A stretch of DNA of 54,820 nucleotides from an uncultured Duncaniella sp. (GTDB lineage Bacteria; Bacteroidota; Bacteroidia; Bacteroidales; Muribaculaceae), in the NCBI GenBank assembly GCA_910587515.1, contig CAJULW010000036.1, forward strand, positions 1 through 54,820. The letters are read 5' to 3'. Positions 25,946 to 34,446 of this stretch are shown piece by piece. The notes beneath the pieces were generated by a model. The model ran no database searches, was not told where the DNA came from, and was given only the letters and a program-made list of their open reading frames with translations. Made by a program: the position numbers and the translations under genes. Numbering within the stretch: position 1 is the stretch's first letter; each line of letters begins with the position of its first letter.

Positions 25946-27337
25946 TCAGGCTTTACGCATTTTTTTTAAGTCCTGGCCTATGTCGCGACGCATGTATTTA
26001 CCCTCAAATGTAACGGAATCAGCCGCTGCATAGCTGTTGGCAAGAGCTTTGTCGATATCTTCTCCGTATGCGCTGCATGCGATCACTCGTCCTCCTGATG
26101 TTATTAGAGTGCCGTCGGCTTCGCGTTTTGTCCCTGCGTGAAACAGTATTGCGTTTGTCGAGTTGTCAGTCCCGCAGATAGGTTTGCCTTTAGGGTAGTT
26201 GCCTGGATAACCTCCTGAAACAACCATGACGGTGGTCGCATATCGCGGGTCTTCTGTCAGCGGCATGTCTGAAAGGTTGCCCTTTGCTGCGCCTTCGAGC
26301 AGAGGCAAAAGGTCGGAAGCTATACGGAGCATCACAACTTCGGTCTCAGGATCGCCCATGCGTACGTTATATTCTATAACCATAGGTTCTCCGTCCACTT
26401 CGATAAGTCCGAGGAATATGAACCCGCGATAGACGATACCTTCAGAGATCAACCCGTTGACAGTCGGAAGGACAATGCGTTCTTCTACTTTACGCATAAA
26501 TTCTTTGTCAGCGAAAACGACTGGGCTCACGGCTCCCATTCCTCCTGTGTTTGGGCCTGTGTCTCCCTCTCCGATTCGCTTATAGTCTTTTGCGACAGGA
26601 AGTATACGATAGGAACCGTTACCATCTGTAAGAACGAAAACCGAACATTCGGTTCCTTTTAGAAATTCTTCGATCACCACGGTGGCTGATGATTTGCCGA
26701 ACATTCCGTCGAGCATCTCGCGGAGAGCCTTTTTGGCCTCATCTAGCGAGTCTATTATCAGAACGCCTTTTCCTGCAGCGAGTCCGTCAGCCTTTAGCAC
26801 GTAAGGCGCTTTGAGCGATTCAAGGAAATTGCATCCGTCTTCAACGGTTTCAGCGGTGAAACTCTGGTAACGGGCGGTAGGGATTGAATGGCGTACCATG
26901 AACTGTTTTGCAAAATCTTTGCTGCCTTCAAGCGCGGCTCCGGCTTTGGACGGCCCTACGATCAGTGGTGATCCTTCACGGGTAGAAAAATAATCGTATA
27001 TGCCAGCGACGAGTGGATCTTCGTTGCCGACCACGATCATGTCAATATTGTTTGCTGTGGAAAAATCAGCGATAGCTTCGAAATCGAGCGGTGAAATGGC
27101 TATATTTTCACCGTAAGCGTCCGTTCCTCCGTTGCCGGGAGCTATGAATAGTTTTTCAAGACGTGGCGATGATGCGATTTTCCATGCGAGTGCGCATTCG
27201 CGGCCTCCGGAACCAAGGAGCAGAACGCTTAATTTCTCTGTTTGTTCCGAAATGGTTTCGCCTGCGTTAAAAGGGCTTTTTTCAGGTTGATTGTTTACCG
27301 GATAACGCATGGTATTGAGGTTCTGTTGGATTGACAT
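25946..27337 (-). CDS. purD: phosphoribosylamine-glycine ligase
   Basis: PurD makes glycinamide ribonucleotide in purine synthesis. ATP-grasp landmarks are present: GSGGRECALAWK (about 41-52), IAPGNGGTD, DFAKQFMVRHSIPTARY, LKADGLAAGKGV, EEFLKGTECSVF, GPNTGGMGA and NVRMGDPETEVVM. The 463 residues include about 33 before the usual start; an in-frame ATG at 27310 shortens this but still leaves 24 extra. The near-universal GREHA motif reads GRECA here. It lies 81 bases after an RlmL-like gene, with a perfect palindrome between. Confidence 0.95.
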   Translation of the reverse strand: MSIQQNLNTMRYPVNNQPEKSPFNAGETISEQTEKLSVLLLGSGGRECALAWKIASSPRLEKLFIAPGNGGTDAYGENIAISPLDFEAIADFSTANNIDMIVVGNEDPLVAGIYDYFSTREGSPLIVGPSKAGAALEGSKDFAKQFMVRHSIPTARYQSFTAETVEDGCNFLESLKAPYVLKADGLAAGKGVLIIDSLDEAKKALREMLDGMFGKSSATVVIEEFLKGTECSVFVLTDGNGSYRILPVAKDYKRIGEGDTGPNTGGMGAVSPVVFADKEFMRKVEERIVLPTVNGLISEGIVYRGFIFLGLIEVDGEPMVIEYNVRMGDPETEVVMLRIASDLLPLLEGAAKGNLSDMPLTEDPRYATTVMVVSGGYPGNYPKGKPICGTDNSTNAILFHAGTKREADGTLITSGGRVIACSAYGEDIDKALANSYAAADSVTFEGKYMRRDIGQDLKKMRKA

Positions 27338-27393
27338 GATTTTGTGGAAAAGTTATGGTGGGAGTGATTGAGACTTTGGCTTGATTGTCGAAT

Positions 27394-27413
27394 CCGGAAT
27401 CCATGGATTCCGG
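27394..27413. repeat. perfect 20-bp palindrome
   Basis: Bases 27394-27413 are their own reverse complement, centred on CCATGG. It lies 5 bases past the stop of the RlmL-like gene and about 57 bases before the purD ATG. It could fold as a terminator stem (no T run follows) or be bound as an operator for purD. Confidence 0.55.
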
Positions 27414-27418
27414 GTGGG

Positions 27419-28990
27419 TTATTTTTCAGAATTGGTATCGGAATCTGTATCGGGGCGTTTCCAACGACGACGCGTGCGCATGAAAGGCCCTTCGGGAGCA
27501 GGGATTGACGGCCGTTTGGGAGTTTCTCCAAGCGATTTGAGCGCGTGAGGATTGCGGTGGCGTGAAAGCAATTGTTCGGCTTCGCTGCTGGCTGCAGTTT
27601 CTTCTTTGAATTTCCGACGTCGTTCCTCGTTGCGGGCATATCCACCTTTTTTTGGACGGTATTTGTCTTCAAGCGGATTTGGTTTTCTGCTGAACGGATT
27701 TTTTTTGGCCTCTTTTCCGCCCATGCCTTTTTCGCGGGCGTCGCGCTTCCATTCCGTATCGCTTTTACGAGCGGGGGATTTGCGTATTGGACGTTCGGAC
27801 ACGTCTTTTTTTATTGATCCGCCATCGCGACGGAATTCGCTTTTCGAGCCTTCAAAAATCACGAATTCGCGAAGTTCGCATTCAAGACCGCCGTTTTGCA
27901 TCTGTTCTTTGACTGAAGGAGTAAGTCCGATGGCCATGAGATAATCAAGATTTGATGATATGACCCATGCGTGATACCCGAGAAAAACGCGTTTGAATTT
28001 TGTGCCGAGAAGCTTATAGAGCTGTTCCATATCTTGCACGTTTATGCGTTCTCCGTAAGGCGGGTTGGTTATCAATACACCGGGAACACCGTCTGCGGGT
28101 GCGGAGTCCCATTGTTGAAGTGGTTTTATGCGAAGATTTATGTATTCGTCGACACCTGCGGAGAGAATGTTGCGCTCGGCTATGGCTACAGCCTTTGGCG
28201 AAATATCTGCTCCATAAATCTTGAATGGAATCTCGCGACGTGTATTGCATTCTTCCATGACTTTTTCGAAAATTTCGTTGTCATAGTCGTGCCAGTGTTC
28301 AAACGCGAAATCCTTGCGGAATGAGCCGGGTTTTATATCTGCTGCGATCATGGCTGCTTCTATAAGGAATGTTCCGGAACCGCACATAGGGTCTACGAAC
28401 GGTGTCTCGCCTTTCCATCCGCTTTTAAGTATGATTCCGGCAGCGAGGACTTCGTTTATCGGAGCTTCTGTCTGTCCGACTCTCCATCCTCGTTTGTGAA
28501 GGGACTCTCCCGAGGAATTGAGCGAAAGTGTCACTCGGTCACCATCGATGTGAACGTTGATCATGACATCTGCATCGTGCAATCTGACACCCGGGCGTTT
28601 GTCGGGGCCAAAACGGTCTTTGAAATAGTCGACTATCGCGTCTTTTACCCTATAGGTGACATAGCGTGAATGGGTGAATTCGGACGAATGGGATGTGGTG
28701 TCAATGGAAAAAGTTTTTTCGAGAGTCATAATGTCGCTCCAATTATACTCTTTCACCATCTCATAAAGAGAGTCAGCATCCTTGGCAATAAATTTGTAGA
28801 TTGGTTTAAGAATGCTCAGGGCGGTGCGGCAACATATATTGGCGCGATATAGCATTGCAAGATCTCCCTCGAACGAGACCATACGTCGTCCAGGTTCGAC
28901 ATTAGTTGCTCCGAGGCCGCGTAGTTCGTCAGCGAGTATTTCTTCCAAGCCCTTAAAGGTCTTTGCGACCATTTCAAAACTATGTTCCAT
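27419..28990 (-). CDS. RlmL-like THUMP-domain rRNA methyltransferase with basic tail
   Basis: A 523-residue class I methyltransferase of the RlmL/YcbY-type group, which makes N2-methylguanosine in 23S rRNA. A THUMP domain (about 45-155) is followed by the UPF0020 catalytic domain: SAM loop DPMCGSGT (200-207) and NPPYGERI (309-316). Residues 381-523 form a low-complexity tail rich in Arg, Lys, Glu and Ser (for example RRDGGS and NEERRRKFKEE), probably unstructured and RNA-binding. Unlike enterobacterial RlmKL there is no second methyltransferase domain. The ATG at 28990 gives the usual opening FEMVAKTFKGLEEIL. Confidence 0.92.
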   Translation of the reverse strand: MEHSFEMVAKTFKGLEEILADELRGLGATNVEPGRRMVSFEGDLAMLYRANICCRTALSILKPIYKFIAKDADSLYEMVKEYNWSDIMTLEKTFSIDTTSHSSEFTHSRYVTYRVKDAIVDYFKDRFGPDKRPGVRLHDADVMINVHIDGDRVTLSLNSSGESLHKRGWRVGQTEAPINEVLAAGIILKSGWKGETPFVDPMCGSGTFLIEAAMIAADIKPGSFRKDFAFEHWHDYDNEIFEKVMEECNTRREIPFKIYGADISPKAVAIAERNILSAGVDEYINLRIKPLQQWDSAPADGVPGVLITNPPYGERINVQDMEQLYKLLGTKFKRVFLGYHAWVISSNLDYLMAIGLTPSVKEQMQNGGLECELREFVIFEGSKSEFRRDGGSIKKDVSERPIRKSPARKSDTEWKRDAREKGMGGKEAKKNPFSRKPNPLEDKYRPKKGGYARNEERRRKFKEETAASSEAEQLLSRHRNPHALKSLGETPKRPSIPAPEGPFMRTRRRWKRPDTDSDTNSEK

Positions 28991-29097
28991 TATTTATTTA
29001 TCCTTAAATTTCTGTCGTTTGTAAGTTAATTGTGGTTTCCTGTTTTATGTCAGGAGGAAGAGCGGAATGTGCCGGTTTTGGCCTGAACAAAATTTTT

Positions 29098-29544
29098 TCA
29101 CCAGGAGTCACCTGTCTCCCAGAGATTCATTCCGATTATCGCTGCGGTTCTGATGTCCACATCTGTTATTCCATGTTTTGATGATGCTACAGGGGCGTCA
29201 AGACCGGAGGACCTAATATCAGAGTTGGGTGTTATTCGCAGTTTGGGAAGATTTTGGATAAAAGGATCCGCGATAGAGTTTGCTTTATCGCAAGCCTCCG
29301 TTGCAGAAGTGTTTCCAAGAGCAATTGTCGAGCATAGATATAAATCCGCTTTGGTCTGGTTGTTGAAAAATGCCGGAAACATCAGGCTGAATGATAGCTC
29401 GACAATTCGGGGTCCAGTTTTGCCGGACAGCAACAATTCGCTCTCGCCATTGCGAGAGGCATAAGTGAGACCTGTGCTTTCGATGTCGCACAAGAAACCT
29501 GTCACCTTGTCGATTCTGAGCCGATCGGTGTGTTGCTGTTCCAT
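29098..29544 (-). CDS. small hypothetical protein
   Basis: I do not recognise this 148-residue product. It has no signal peptide or membrane segment; FSLMFPAFFNNQTKADLYLC and DVDIRTAAIIGMNLWE are its most structured-looking stretches. Support for its being real: a TAACTTTG -7 box on the same strand at 29579-29572, about 28 bases before the ATG (no good -33 box), correct orientation with its neighbours, and no better frame in the interval. It may be a lineage-specific gene. Confidence 0.55.
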   Translation of the reverse strand: MEQQHTDRLRIDKVTGFLCDIESTGLTYASRNGESELLLSGKTGPRIVELSFSLMFPAFFNNQTKADLYLCSTIALGNTSATEACDKANSIADPFIQNLPKLRITPNSDIRSSGLDAPVASSKHGITDVDIRTAAIIGMNLWETGDSW

Positions 29545-29743
29545 AATTTCATCTGATCACGAGGATGTCTGCAAAGTTACGACTTTTGGGCTTGGCATGA
29601 AAATAATCGCTTATAAATTTTATTTATGTGTCGTTTGTGATATTTATGGATTAAATCGTTTTATCAATTATCGTTTGTTGGCTTTGCTACTGTAACGGTG
29701 GATAATTAGAGGTGTATAGATGGTGAGAAAGTGAACATAGATA

Positions 29744-29793
29744 ACAGTCCACAAATCGAGCCGGATGGTTTGTCCGTTCGACTTGTGGACTGT
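29744..29793 (-). terminator. terminator of TPR lipoprotein gene
   Basis: ACAGTCCACAA (29744-29754) pairs with 29783-29793 and the stem continues inward with TCGA and CGGA pairs and a few wobbles to about 20 bp. It lies 30 bases past the stop at 29823. The rest of the gap 29545-29822 shows only the -7 box of the hypothetical gene. Confidence 0.75.
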
Positions 29794-29822
29794 GTGGTTA
29801 AAAGTTGCCTTGTCGGGGCGTG

Positions 29823-31508
29823 TTAGATTACGCTTGAAAGATTAAAGCGAGAGAATTCGAGGTCATTGGCGGCCTGGCGTGCAAGTTTTTTATCCAGCTT
29901 GATCGCCTGACGCAGATTGGATGTCACCATCTGGTCGTTGTTGGTACGGGCTCCAAGAACGGCCATAAGATAATAGGTGGTGGCATCGGGAGCCTGAATG
30001 GCGGCCAAAGTTGATTTGGCCTTGCTATAGTCTTTAGAAAGTATCTGAGCGAGAGCAGCGTTGTTGCTCTTGTCGTTACCGAATGCCTTGACCGCGGCAT
30101 TGATATCGCCCTGTTGTAGATAATATACACCGAGAGCGGAGCCGAGCTCGGGTACGCCTCCTGCTTTTCCGAATGATTGGTTGGCAGCGCGAAGATCATC
30201 GTTGATGAGTGCGACAAGGCCTTGGTTCATCTGTGCTTCAGGTGCTGACGGGTTGACGCGGGAAGCTTTTTTGAAACTTGCCATGGCTGCGTCGTAGTCT
30301 CCCTGTTGATAGAGTACTTTTCCGAGGTTGTTGAAGCCACGATAATCACCGGGGTAGAGTTTTGTCGCTGAGGTGTAAATCGATTTCTGCCGGTTGGGGT
30401 CGTCAGTAAGTGTGGCGGCATAAAGGAGTTCGTCAACAGTGAGCGTTGAAGGGTCTGTATCGAAAGCTTTGTTTATTTCTTCGTCGCTTTTGCCGATCAC
30501 ATTGACGCTTGCGGTGATGCGTGAATAACGTAGCTGAGGCAGGATCTCGTCAGCGAGCTGGTCAAATACACTTGACAGATTGCGTATTTCGCGTTCACGT
30601 TGTTCGGGATCTTTATACATTGAAAGTACGCTTAGTATCAGGTCTTTATCCTGGATGTTGCTTGCGGCCACGAGTTTCTGAAAACCTTCCCAATCTTCTG
30701 GTGTGAAATTGGCTGTCAGTTCTCCGAATTCGGTGACTTTGTCTTTTTGCAACTGTTTGGTGAGATAAGACTGGGTGTTGGTCTCTCGATTTTGAGCAAG
30801 TTTGGTATTGAAGTCGAGAGATCCTTCCGGTGATGCGTATGATTGGATGTTTATCTCCTCTATTTTGCGGTTCTCATCTCCAGCGGCTGCTTTTATGTCG
30901 CGGTTCAGTCGTAAAACTTCGTCACTGCTCAGTTCGCTTTCGCGAAGATTTGCCTGGTTGATGAGGAAGTGTATGTCGGCTGAGTATTTTTCGTTGATGA
31001 TGCGTTGGAATTTGTCGGCTGCTGTGGCTGGGTCGACTGTTCCTGCGTCAGCGAGTGCGGCTGTCGCGAGAATGCCGTCTGCCACTTTGATGCGAGGAAG
31101 CACATATTGTTTGCCTCCCTGGTCAACAGTGAATCCGAGGTATAGTTCCGAACGTTGCATCTCAGGTTGGTAAGTGTAGTTTACAGGGATTGTGACCGTG
31201 CCTCCGTTCTCGTATGATACCACGCGGTTGTTGCCGCGTACTTTCTCGCCCTGGAACGCCATTGACGAACCTGCAAGTTCGGTATTGTCGAATGTAAGGT
31301 AGGGCGTTACTGTCACTGTGGCGTTCTTTACGAAAAATTTCGGGGGGATGTTGCCGGTTACTGTCGCAGGCACATTCTGCCCAACCACCTCAAGGGGATT
31401 GGGGTTGGTGCTGAAATAATCAGCGGCGAACTGATTCATCTTCTTGCTGCAACCCGTCAGCATGACCGCTGAGCCAAGGATGAGGGAGATGGCAGATTTT
31501 TTGTCCAT
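29823..31508 (-). CDS. TPR lipoprotein with OmpA-like region
   Basis: From the ATG at 31508 the product has 561 residues: lipoprotein signal with Cys20 (VMLTGC), a beta-rich domain of about 30-150 (VTVTPYLTFDNTELAG), an OmpA-like stretch with the text IQSYASPEGSLDFN.LAQNRE (about 235-260), and TPR repeats (about 375-530, for example FNNLGKVLYQQGDYDAAMASFKKA). A longer frame to 31673 is ruled out because the promoter at 31580-31612 lies inside it. It probably sits in the outer membrane facing peptidoglycan; the exact role is unknown. Divergent from speA. Confidence 0.82.
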   Translation of the reverse strand: MDKKSAISLILGSAVMLTGCSKKMNQFAADYFSTNPNPLEVVGQNVPATVTGNIPPKFFVKNATVTVTPYLTFDNTELAGSSMAFQGEKVRGNNRVVSYENGGTVTIPVNYTYQPEMQRSELYLGFTVDQGGKQYVLPRIKVADGILATAALADAGTVDPATAADKFQRIINEKYSADIHFLINQANLRESELSSDEVLRLNRDIKAAAGDENRKIEEINIQSYASPEGSLDFNTKLAQNRETNTQSYLTKQLQKDKVTEFGELTANFTPEDWEGFQKLVAASNIQDKDLILSVLSMYKDPEQREREIRNLSSVFDQLADEILPQLRYSRITASVNVIGKSDEEINKAFDTDPSTLTVDELLYAATLTDDPNRQKSIYTSATKLYPGDYRGFNNLGKVLYQQGDYDAAMASFKKASRVNPSAPEAQMNQGLVALINDDLRAANQSFGKAGGVPELGSALGVYYLQQGDINAAVKAFGNDKSNNAALAQILSKDYSKAKSTLAAIQAPDATTYYLMAVLGARTNNDQMVTSNLRQAIKLDKKLARQAANDLEFSRFNLSSVI

Positions 31509-31579
31509 AGCAATAATGAGGTTAGAATGTAAAGTTTGGTTGGTGCTATTTCGTTTCAATGTCGTGAAATATTGAATAG

Positions 31580-31612
31580 CAAAGTTACAATCTTTATTGA
31601 GAATATCCCAAA
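31580..31612 (-). promoter_or_regulatory. promoter for TPR lipoprotein
   Basis: On the minus strand TTTG (31612-31609), 21-bp spacer, TAACTTTG (31587-31580). Leader of about 65 bases to the ATG at 31508. Confidence 0.7.
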
Positions 31613-31641
31613 ATAATAAAAATAATTGTTGTAAAATATGA

Positions 31642-31668
31642 TTGATTGGCGAATAAGTTGTAATTTTG
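31642..31668 (+). promoter_or_regulatory. probable speA promoter
   Basis: TAATTTTG at 31661-31668 with TTG at 31642-31644. The 16-bp spacer is shorter than usual, so the -33 assignment is uncertain. The leader to the ATG at 31793 would be about 118 bases. Confidence 0.5.
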
Positions 31669-31792
31669 CCCATTGATTACATTGGGTTGGTCCGCTCGCG
31701 TGGCGTCTGTCAGTGAGATAGTGGCGTTTCCCGCATCGATTCTAAATGATCAGTCAAAACAAAACGCAAGAAAACTTTTTAAGAAAGAGCCG

Positions 31793-33694
31793 ATGAGAAG
31801 ATGGCGTATTGAGGATAGCGAAGAACTGTACAATATACAGGGGTGGGGTCGTAAATATTTCTCTATCAATGAAAGGGGCAATGTGGCCGTGACTCCCCGC
31901 GAGGGGTTTGCCTCGGTTGACCTGAGGGAGATTATGGACGAACTGCAGGTGAGAGACATAACCTCACCGGTATTGTTGCGTTTCCCGGATATACTTGACA
32001 ATCGTATCGAGAAGATTTCCAGGTGTTTTGCCGTGGCTTCCGAGCAATATAGCTATAAAGCGCAGAACTATATCATCTATCCTATAAAGGTCAATCAGAT
32101 GCGGCCGGTGGTAGAGGAGATTGTCACTCACGGGGAGAAATTTAATATAGGCCTCGAAGCAGGATCGAAACCGGAGCTACATGCTGTGCTCGCCACCAAT
32201 ATCAAGGAAAACGCGCTTATAATATGTAACGGTTATAAGGATCAGACATACATCGAACTGGCTTTGCTCGCTCAAAAGATGGGGCGTCGGATATATCTTG
32301 TTGTTGAAAAGCTCAACGAACTCAAAATAATATCGGAAGTCGCACGTAGAATAGGGATAGATCCAAATGTCGGCATACGTATAAAACTTGCTTCTTCCGG
32401 ATCGGGTAAATGGGAGACCAGCGGAGGTGATCAGTCGAAATTCGGTCTGAATTCATCGGAGCTACTTGAGGCTCTTGACTTCATGGAGCGTAACAGGATG
32501 ATGCATTGCTTGAAACTGATTCATTTCCATATCGGAAGTCAGATAACCAAGATAAGACGCATAAAGAATGCAATCCGAGAGGCCACGCAGTTTTATGTGC
32601 AACTCACAAACATGGGTTTTGATATCGATTTTATGGATATCGGTGGAGGTCTCGGTGTGGACTATGACGGCACTCGCAATTCAGCATCGGGAAGCTCAAT
32701 GAATTATTCGATCCAGGAGTATGCCAACGATGCGGTTTCGGCCATAGTGGATGCTTGTGAAAAGAACGGGCTTAAGCAGCCTAATATAATAAACGAGAGC
32801 GGTCGTTCGCTGACGGCTCATCATTCGGTGCTCGTATTTGAGGTACTTGAAACGACACAGCTTCCTTTCTGGAAAGATTCAAAAGATATCAGCGACGAGG
32901 ACCATGAACTTGCGAAGGAACTTTATGATATCTGGGATAAACTTAATCAGCAGCGGCTGCTTGAAAGTTGGCATGACGCTTTGCAGATACGTGAGGAGGC
33001 TCTTGACATGTTCAGCCTTGGGTTGCTTGATTTGCGTACACGTGCGCAAATTGAGGAATTGTTCTGGAGTATAGCCCGTGAGGTGGGGGAGATTGCTGAT
33101 GGAATGAAGCACGCTCCGGAGGAGTTGCGTAAGGTTGCCAAGATGGTTCCGGACAAGTATTTCTGTAATTTTTCGCTGTTCCAGTCTCTTACGGATTCAT
33201 GGGCTATTGATCAGGTATTTCCTATCATTCCTCTTTCGCGTCTTGACGAGAAACCGACCCGCACATGTACGCTTCAGGATATAACCTGCGACAGCGACGG
33301 CAAAATTTCCAACTTCATATCTTCACAGGGTGGCACTGCGAGTTCCCTGCCGGTTCATCAGGTCAAGCCCGGTGAACCATATTATCTTGGCGTATTCCTT
33401 GTCGGAGCCTATCAGGAGATTTTGGGCGATATGCACAATCTGTTCGGAGATACTAACGCTGTGCATATTTCGGTATACAAAGACCGTTATGAGATTGACC
33501 GTATAATAGACGGAGAGACAGTGGCTGATGTGCTTGATTATGTGCAGTTCAACCCAAAGAAACTTGTGCGCAATGTGGAAGCATGGGTGACGTCTTCGAT
33601 GAAAGCCGGCAAGATAACACCGGAAGAAGGTCGGGAGTTTCTCAGCAACTACCGGTCTGGTCTGTATGGCTACACTTATATAGAGAAGGATTAG
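31793..33694 (+). CDS. speA: biosynthetic arginine decarboxylase
   Basis: SpeA decarboxylates arginine to agmatine, the first step to putrescine and spermidine. From the ATG at 31793 (633 residues, the family size) the start WRIEDSEELYNIQGWG is typical. PLP Lys lies in YPIKVNQMRPVVEEI (about 100), with HFHIGSQI, DIGGGLGVDYDG and the Cys-loop region near DLFGDTNAVHISV. An in-frame ATG at 31673 would coincide with the start of transcription and adds 40 residues unlike the family. truA follows by 13 bases. Confidence 0.95.
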   Translation: MRRWRIEDSEELYNIQGWGRKYFSINERGNVAVTPREGFASVDLREIMDELQVRDITSPVLLRFPDILDNRIEKISRCFAVASEQYSYKAQNYIIYPIKVNQMRPVVEEIVTHGEKFNIGLEAGSKPELHAVLATNIKENALIICNGYKDQTYIELALLAQKMGRRIYLVVEKLNELKIISEVARRIGIDPNVGIRIKLASSGSGKWETSGGDQSKFGLNSSELLEALDFMERNRMMHCLKLIHFHIGSQITKIRRIKNAIREATQFYVQLTNMGFDIDFMDIGGGLGVDYDGTRNSASGSSMNYSIQEYANDAVSAIVDACEKNGLKQPNIINESGRSLTAHHSVLVFEVLETTQLPFWKDSKDISDEDHELAKELYDIWDKLNQQRLLESWHDALQIREEALDMFSLGLLDLRTRAQIEELFWSIAREVGEIADGMKHAPEELRKVAKMVPDKYFCNFSLFQSLTDSWAIDQVFPIIPLSRLDEKPTRTCTLQDITCDSDGKISNFISSQGGTASSLPVHQVKPGEPYYLGVFLVGAYQEILGDMHNLFGDTNAVHISVYKDRYEIDRIIDGETVADVLDYVQFNPKKLVRNVEAWVTSSMKAGKITPEEGREFLSNYRSGLYGYTYIEKD

Positions 33695-33707
33695 CCAAAG
33701 GCTTGTT

Positions 33708-34439
33708 ATGAGATATTTCATGCGTTTGTCATATCGCGGGGCTCCTTTTCATGGTTGGCAATGTCAGCCAGGAGAAATTACAGTCCAGTCTGCGATAGAG
33801 GACGCGTTGTCGACCGTTATGCGCCGGGAGATGAAAATCGTTGGCGCGGGCCGGACCGATACGGGGGTCAATGCGCGAGTAATGGTGGCGCATTTTGATT
33901 GTGATCCACCGATTGCCGATTGTGGCAGGCTGGTCAGGAATCTGAACGCCTTGGTGGGGAAGGATATAGCGATTAGTGAGATTTATGAAGTGTCTCCGGA
34001 TAGCCATGCACGTTTCGACGCGACTTCCCGCACTTATCATTATTATGCCGTGACGGGAAAGTCCCCGTTTTTTTATCCCTTAAGTTGGAAAGCCCCAGAT
34101 GGACTCGACTATGACGCCATGAACCAGGCTGCTTCATTGCTCCTTGACACATCGGATTTTACTTCTTTTGCCAAACTCCATGCCGACACCAAGACCAATA
34201 TCTGTAAGGTGACGTATGCCCGATGGGAAAAAGTGGGTGATGGTGTGTGGGTATTTGTGATTACGGCCGACCGTTTTCTCCGCAATATGGTAAGGGCTGT
34301 TGTCGGTACGCTTGTCGAAGTCGGGCGCGGCAAGATGAGTGTCGAGCGTTTTCGTGAAGTGATAGAGCGACGTGATCGTTGCGCTGCGGGAACTTCAATG
34401 CCTCCGCAGGCTTTGTTTCTTTGGGATGTGACTTATTGA
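33708..34439 (+). CDS. truA: tRNA pseudouridine(38-40) synthase TruA
   Basis: TruA turns U38-U40 of tRNA anticodon stems into pseudouridine. The 243-residue product has the catalytic Asp in GAGRTDTGVNA (about 45-55), the start YRGAPFHGWQ, and the later motifs RTYHYY, FLRNMVRAVVGTLVEVGRG and AAGTSMPPQALFLWDV. Usual length. An ATG at 33720 is an alternative start. It follows speA by 13 bases and converges with the transporter gene 7 bases away. Confidence 0.96.
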   Translation: MRYFMRLSYRGAPFHGWQCQPGEITVQSAIEDALSTVMRREMKIVGAGRTDTGVNARVMVAHFDCDPPIADCGRLVRNLNALVGKDIAISEIYEVSPDSHARFDATSRTYHYYAVTGKSPFFYPLSWKAPDGLDYDAMNQAASLLLDTSDFTSFAKLHADTKTNICKVTYARWEKVGDGVWVFVITADRFLRNMVRAVVGTLVEVGRGKMSVERFREVIERRDRCAAGTSMPPQALFLWDVTY

Positions 34440-34446
34440 CTTTTTC

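Noticed and set aside
29153..29464. Plus-strand frame opposite the small hypothetical protein
   Set aside because: No promoter on that strand; the minus-strand frame is longer and has a -7 box in the right place.
31673..31792. Longer N-terminus for SpeA from the ATG at 31673
   Set aside because: The predicted transcript starts at about that base, and the extra 40 residues do not resemble SpeA.
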